Positions 62,101 through 64,000 of a stretch of 64,000 nt of DNA are shown piece after piece. Below the pieces are notes generated by a model that saw only the letters and a program-made list of their open reading frames with translations, had not been told where the DNA came from and made no database searches. Origin of the DNA: Mesaphorura yosii (lineage: Eukaryota > Arthropoda > Collembola > Poduromorpha > Tullbergiidae); the NCBI GenBank assembly GCA_009869945.1, contig WIXG01000045.1, positions 124,001 to 188,000 on the forward strand, given 5' to 3'. A program made the translations under genes and the position numbers. How positions within the stretch are numbered: the first letter of the stretch is position 1; every line of letters starts with the position of its first letter.

Positions 62101-64000
62101 CACAGGCTCATCTTAAATCTACTGCATTTTGTCTCAGTTTCTCAAAGTCATCAGTTATATACCATTTTCCAATGCCTTTCTCTCAATCCGGGATTGCAAA
62201 TTGCGAGTAAGAGCGGCATGTTTGCACGGAATCTTTCAATCTTCGCCCGCACCGTGTCGCTCGTTCTCTTAGGCCCAGGTTGGTCCTGGAACGCCCTGGC
62301 AAGTTGGTATATTGTCTTCCACATCGCTTCGACTTCATCGTTAATGGCTTCTGCATCGAGGCCTTGAAATGGACCTGCGAAAGAAAGAAAACATGCAACC
62401 GTCTCAGTGAACGATTTATTAGGCGGCGTTATTTCTAAATTTTCTTGTTAGTCATTACCGTCCATCCAGATTTCGTACTTCTTATGGAAATCGTACGCGG
62501 TGGTCCATAGTTTGTGATACGGATCAACCAGCTGCAGACATATTTGCAGGTCTGGGAACGTTGTCTGTTCCTGATCCAGAAGCCTTTCCTCATCGTTCAA
62601 TTTTTCCGCGACATCAACACACAGCCGAATATCGTCGTTTATCTGAGTTAAATGCTCGGCATATTTTTTCATTTCTTCCGTTGTGAAAAACGGCGAGTCT
62701 TTCTTCTTATACTTCTCCAGTTCTTCGATGTGCTTCACAAGACGTGCTCGAAATTTTTCGCGGTTTATGATCAATTGTTCCTCAGCTTGATCTCTCTTGG
62801 CTTGAATTCGAATGGAGTTCTTGTCAAAAATCTCCTCCATCGCAGCGGGCCAGTGAAATATATTGGCATGCAGCACCAAAGCCTCGTCTGTAGTTACAAT
62901 CCGTGCATTGGTACAACTCCCTTATTGAATTAACTAAGAATACTTTACCTGGAAGGACTTCGTGGTCCAGAAGAAACAATCGCCTCTGATTGGCCTCATT
63001 TATGGAAGTTTTCATTCGGAAAAACGTATCTGACATGCAAGCGTTGAGGTAGTTGGTGAGTGCAACCAAGTCTGCGGTCGATTCTATTCTCTCATTCGAC
63101 TTTGTCGCCATTTCTTCAAACACCTGGCAAATCCTAACAGGGAAGCATGAATTTTAAGTAATTGCTTGGCTAAAACGTGTCTGTGAGTTAATTTACTGCT
63201 TATAGAGGTCCATATTCTTCTGGACATGACCACCTACTATTTTGTCAATCTGGGATTGAATTTTCCCGCATATAAAGTCGTGTAAAGGTCCGCAATCAAG
63301 TGCCACAAAGTTCAAAGGTACATATCGCTGAATGCAGGAAATCTCATACTGAAGTTTGTGAAGCTCTTCTATTTTCGTATTTGTGAACTAAACATGGGAA
63401 ATATCACAAAATATCTTCGATGCAGTGAAGTGTCATCTGTTTCGTTAGTTACCTTGTAATTTGGTTCTCTGTCCAAAAACGCTTGGATGGACGCTTCAAA
63501 CGATCCGTCAAACAAATACTGGTATTGATCGTAAAACTTCACGTACAACTGCGGCCCAGCTAAGTTAGCCTTTAGCACGTCAAATGCTTCCTTGAACAAC
63601 CCTTTCACAGTCGTTTCATGTACACCAACTGGGAGCAAGTTCCTGTACTTGGCTGAGTAGACGTCTGCAGAAATAAGAAATCCGGCATTCAGTTCCAGGC
63701 ACTTCAATTCGAAGCACAGGCGTTGGAATTCTTACCAGGGAAAAGTATTTTTTCAATTCTTGGCACCATTTTACTTGTGGTTAACATCTCCAATAGGAAA
63801 TTATTTATTACAAGCTTGCTATCGTGAATATCTTGTTCAAGCGTCGGTTTCTTAAATCTCTGAGCCTCCAGCTTTGGGTAAAATCTGACATACGGTTCTT
63901 GGGCAGCTGCCACGAGGATTATTGTGATGATGGGACGGCGGTGATACAAGTTATCAGTATATTCGCCCAGATCACTATAGTCGTTTCCGCCCTGCATTGA
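50161..64000 (-). CDS. axonemal dynein heavy chain, DNAH7 type (5' end outside window)
   Basis: More than 25 exons encode the ATP-driven motor of an inner-arm axonemal dynein. From N to C: tail (64000-62150); linker (62100-61030); AAA1 with Walker A GPAGTGKT at 60467-60444 and Walker [19 protein letters not shown] at 60075; AAA2 with GEAMGGKT near 59060; AAA3 with GPTGTGKS split by an intron (57561 and 57460) and [10 protein letters not shown] at 57280; AAA4 with GIGGSGRQS split by an intron at 56110; stalk coiled coils (55200-54880 and 54400-54190) around the microtubule-binding segment (54760-54460); AAA5 (53660-52650); AAA6 and the C-terminal domain (52500-50161). The end ([60 protein letters not shown]) matches DNAH7 better than DNAH3. 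All motor motifs are intact and no frameshift was seen. It implies motile or sensory cilia or sperm flagella. Confidence 0.95.

Overview
This is animal nuclear DNA. Genes are split by many short introns (mostly 59-90 bp, GT-AG), polyadenylation signals are AATAAA-type, and every recognisable gene is metazoan. A MADF-BESS factor, a tandem pair of sigma-class glutathione S-transferases and a CUB-serine protease point to an arthropod with a compact genome. A crustacean would fit, but the sequence alone does not settle it. I see no bacterial, viral, transposon, CRISPR or tRNA content.

Layout. (1) 1-17,092 is gene-poor. It holds the first two recognised coding exons of a BTB-domain protein on the minus strand (3,169-3,803); both flanks look like long introns or regulatory DNA, with one candidate extra exon at 8,516-8,832. 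(2) 17,093-23,641 is a cluster of secreted and detoxification genes: a CUB-trypsin-like protease, a tiny secreted peptide, two sigma GSTs, a GST pseudogene fragment and an Ala/Pro/Glu-rich secreted protein. (3) 23,864-28,336 is an SLC12 Na-K-Cl type cotransporter on the minus strand. (4) 30,104-31,746 holds an unrecognised Gln/Ser-rich coiled-coil protein and a possible small membrane ORF. (5) 32,827-49,209 is a dense run of housekeeping genes: U2SURP (splicing), MED4 (Mediator), PCID2 (mRNA export/TREX-2), an FBXO7/nutcracker-like F-box protein, a MADF-BESS factor with a CpG-rich upstream block, HUS1 (9-1-1 checkpoint clamp) and a TMEM60-like membrane protein. (6) 50,161-64,000 is most of an axonemal dynein heavy chain of the DNAH7 type on the minus strand; its 5' end runs off the window.

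Gene relationships. U2SURP/MED4 and PCID2/FBXO7-like are divergent pairs, each sharing a promoter interval of about 0.6-0.7 kb, and most of this block serves nuclear gene expression or genome maintenance. The GST pair has identical exon phases and arose by local duplication. No obviously new multi-gene system is evident. The most unusual items are the protease with a lost Cys191-Cys220 disulfide and a non-trypsin S1 residue, two small secreted proteins I cannot name, a possible frameshifting (poison) microexon inside the U2SURP RRM, a stop-free in-frame intron in MED4, and a GC-rich CpG block upstream of the MADF gene. Exon boundaries were read by eye from splice consensus, reading frame and family similarity.
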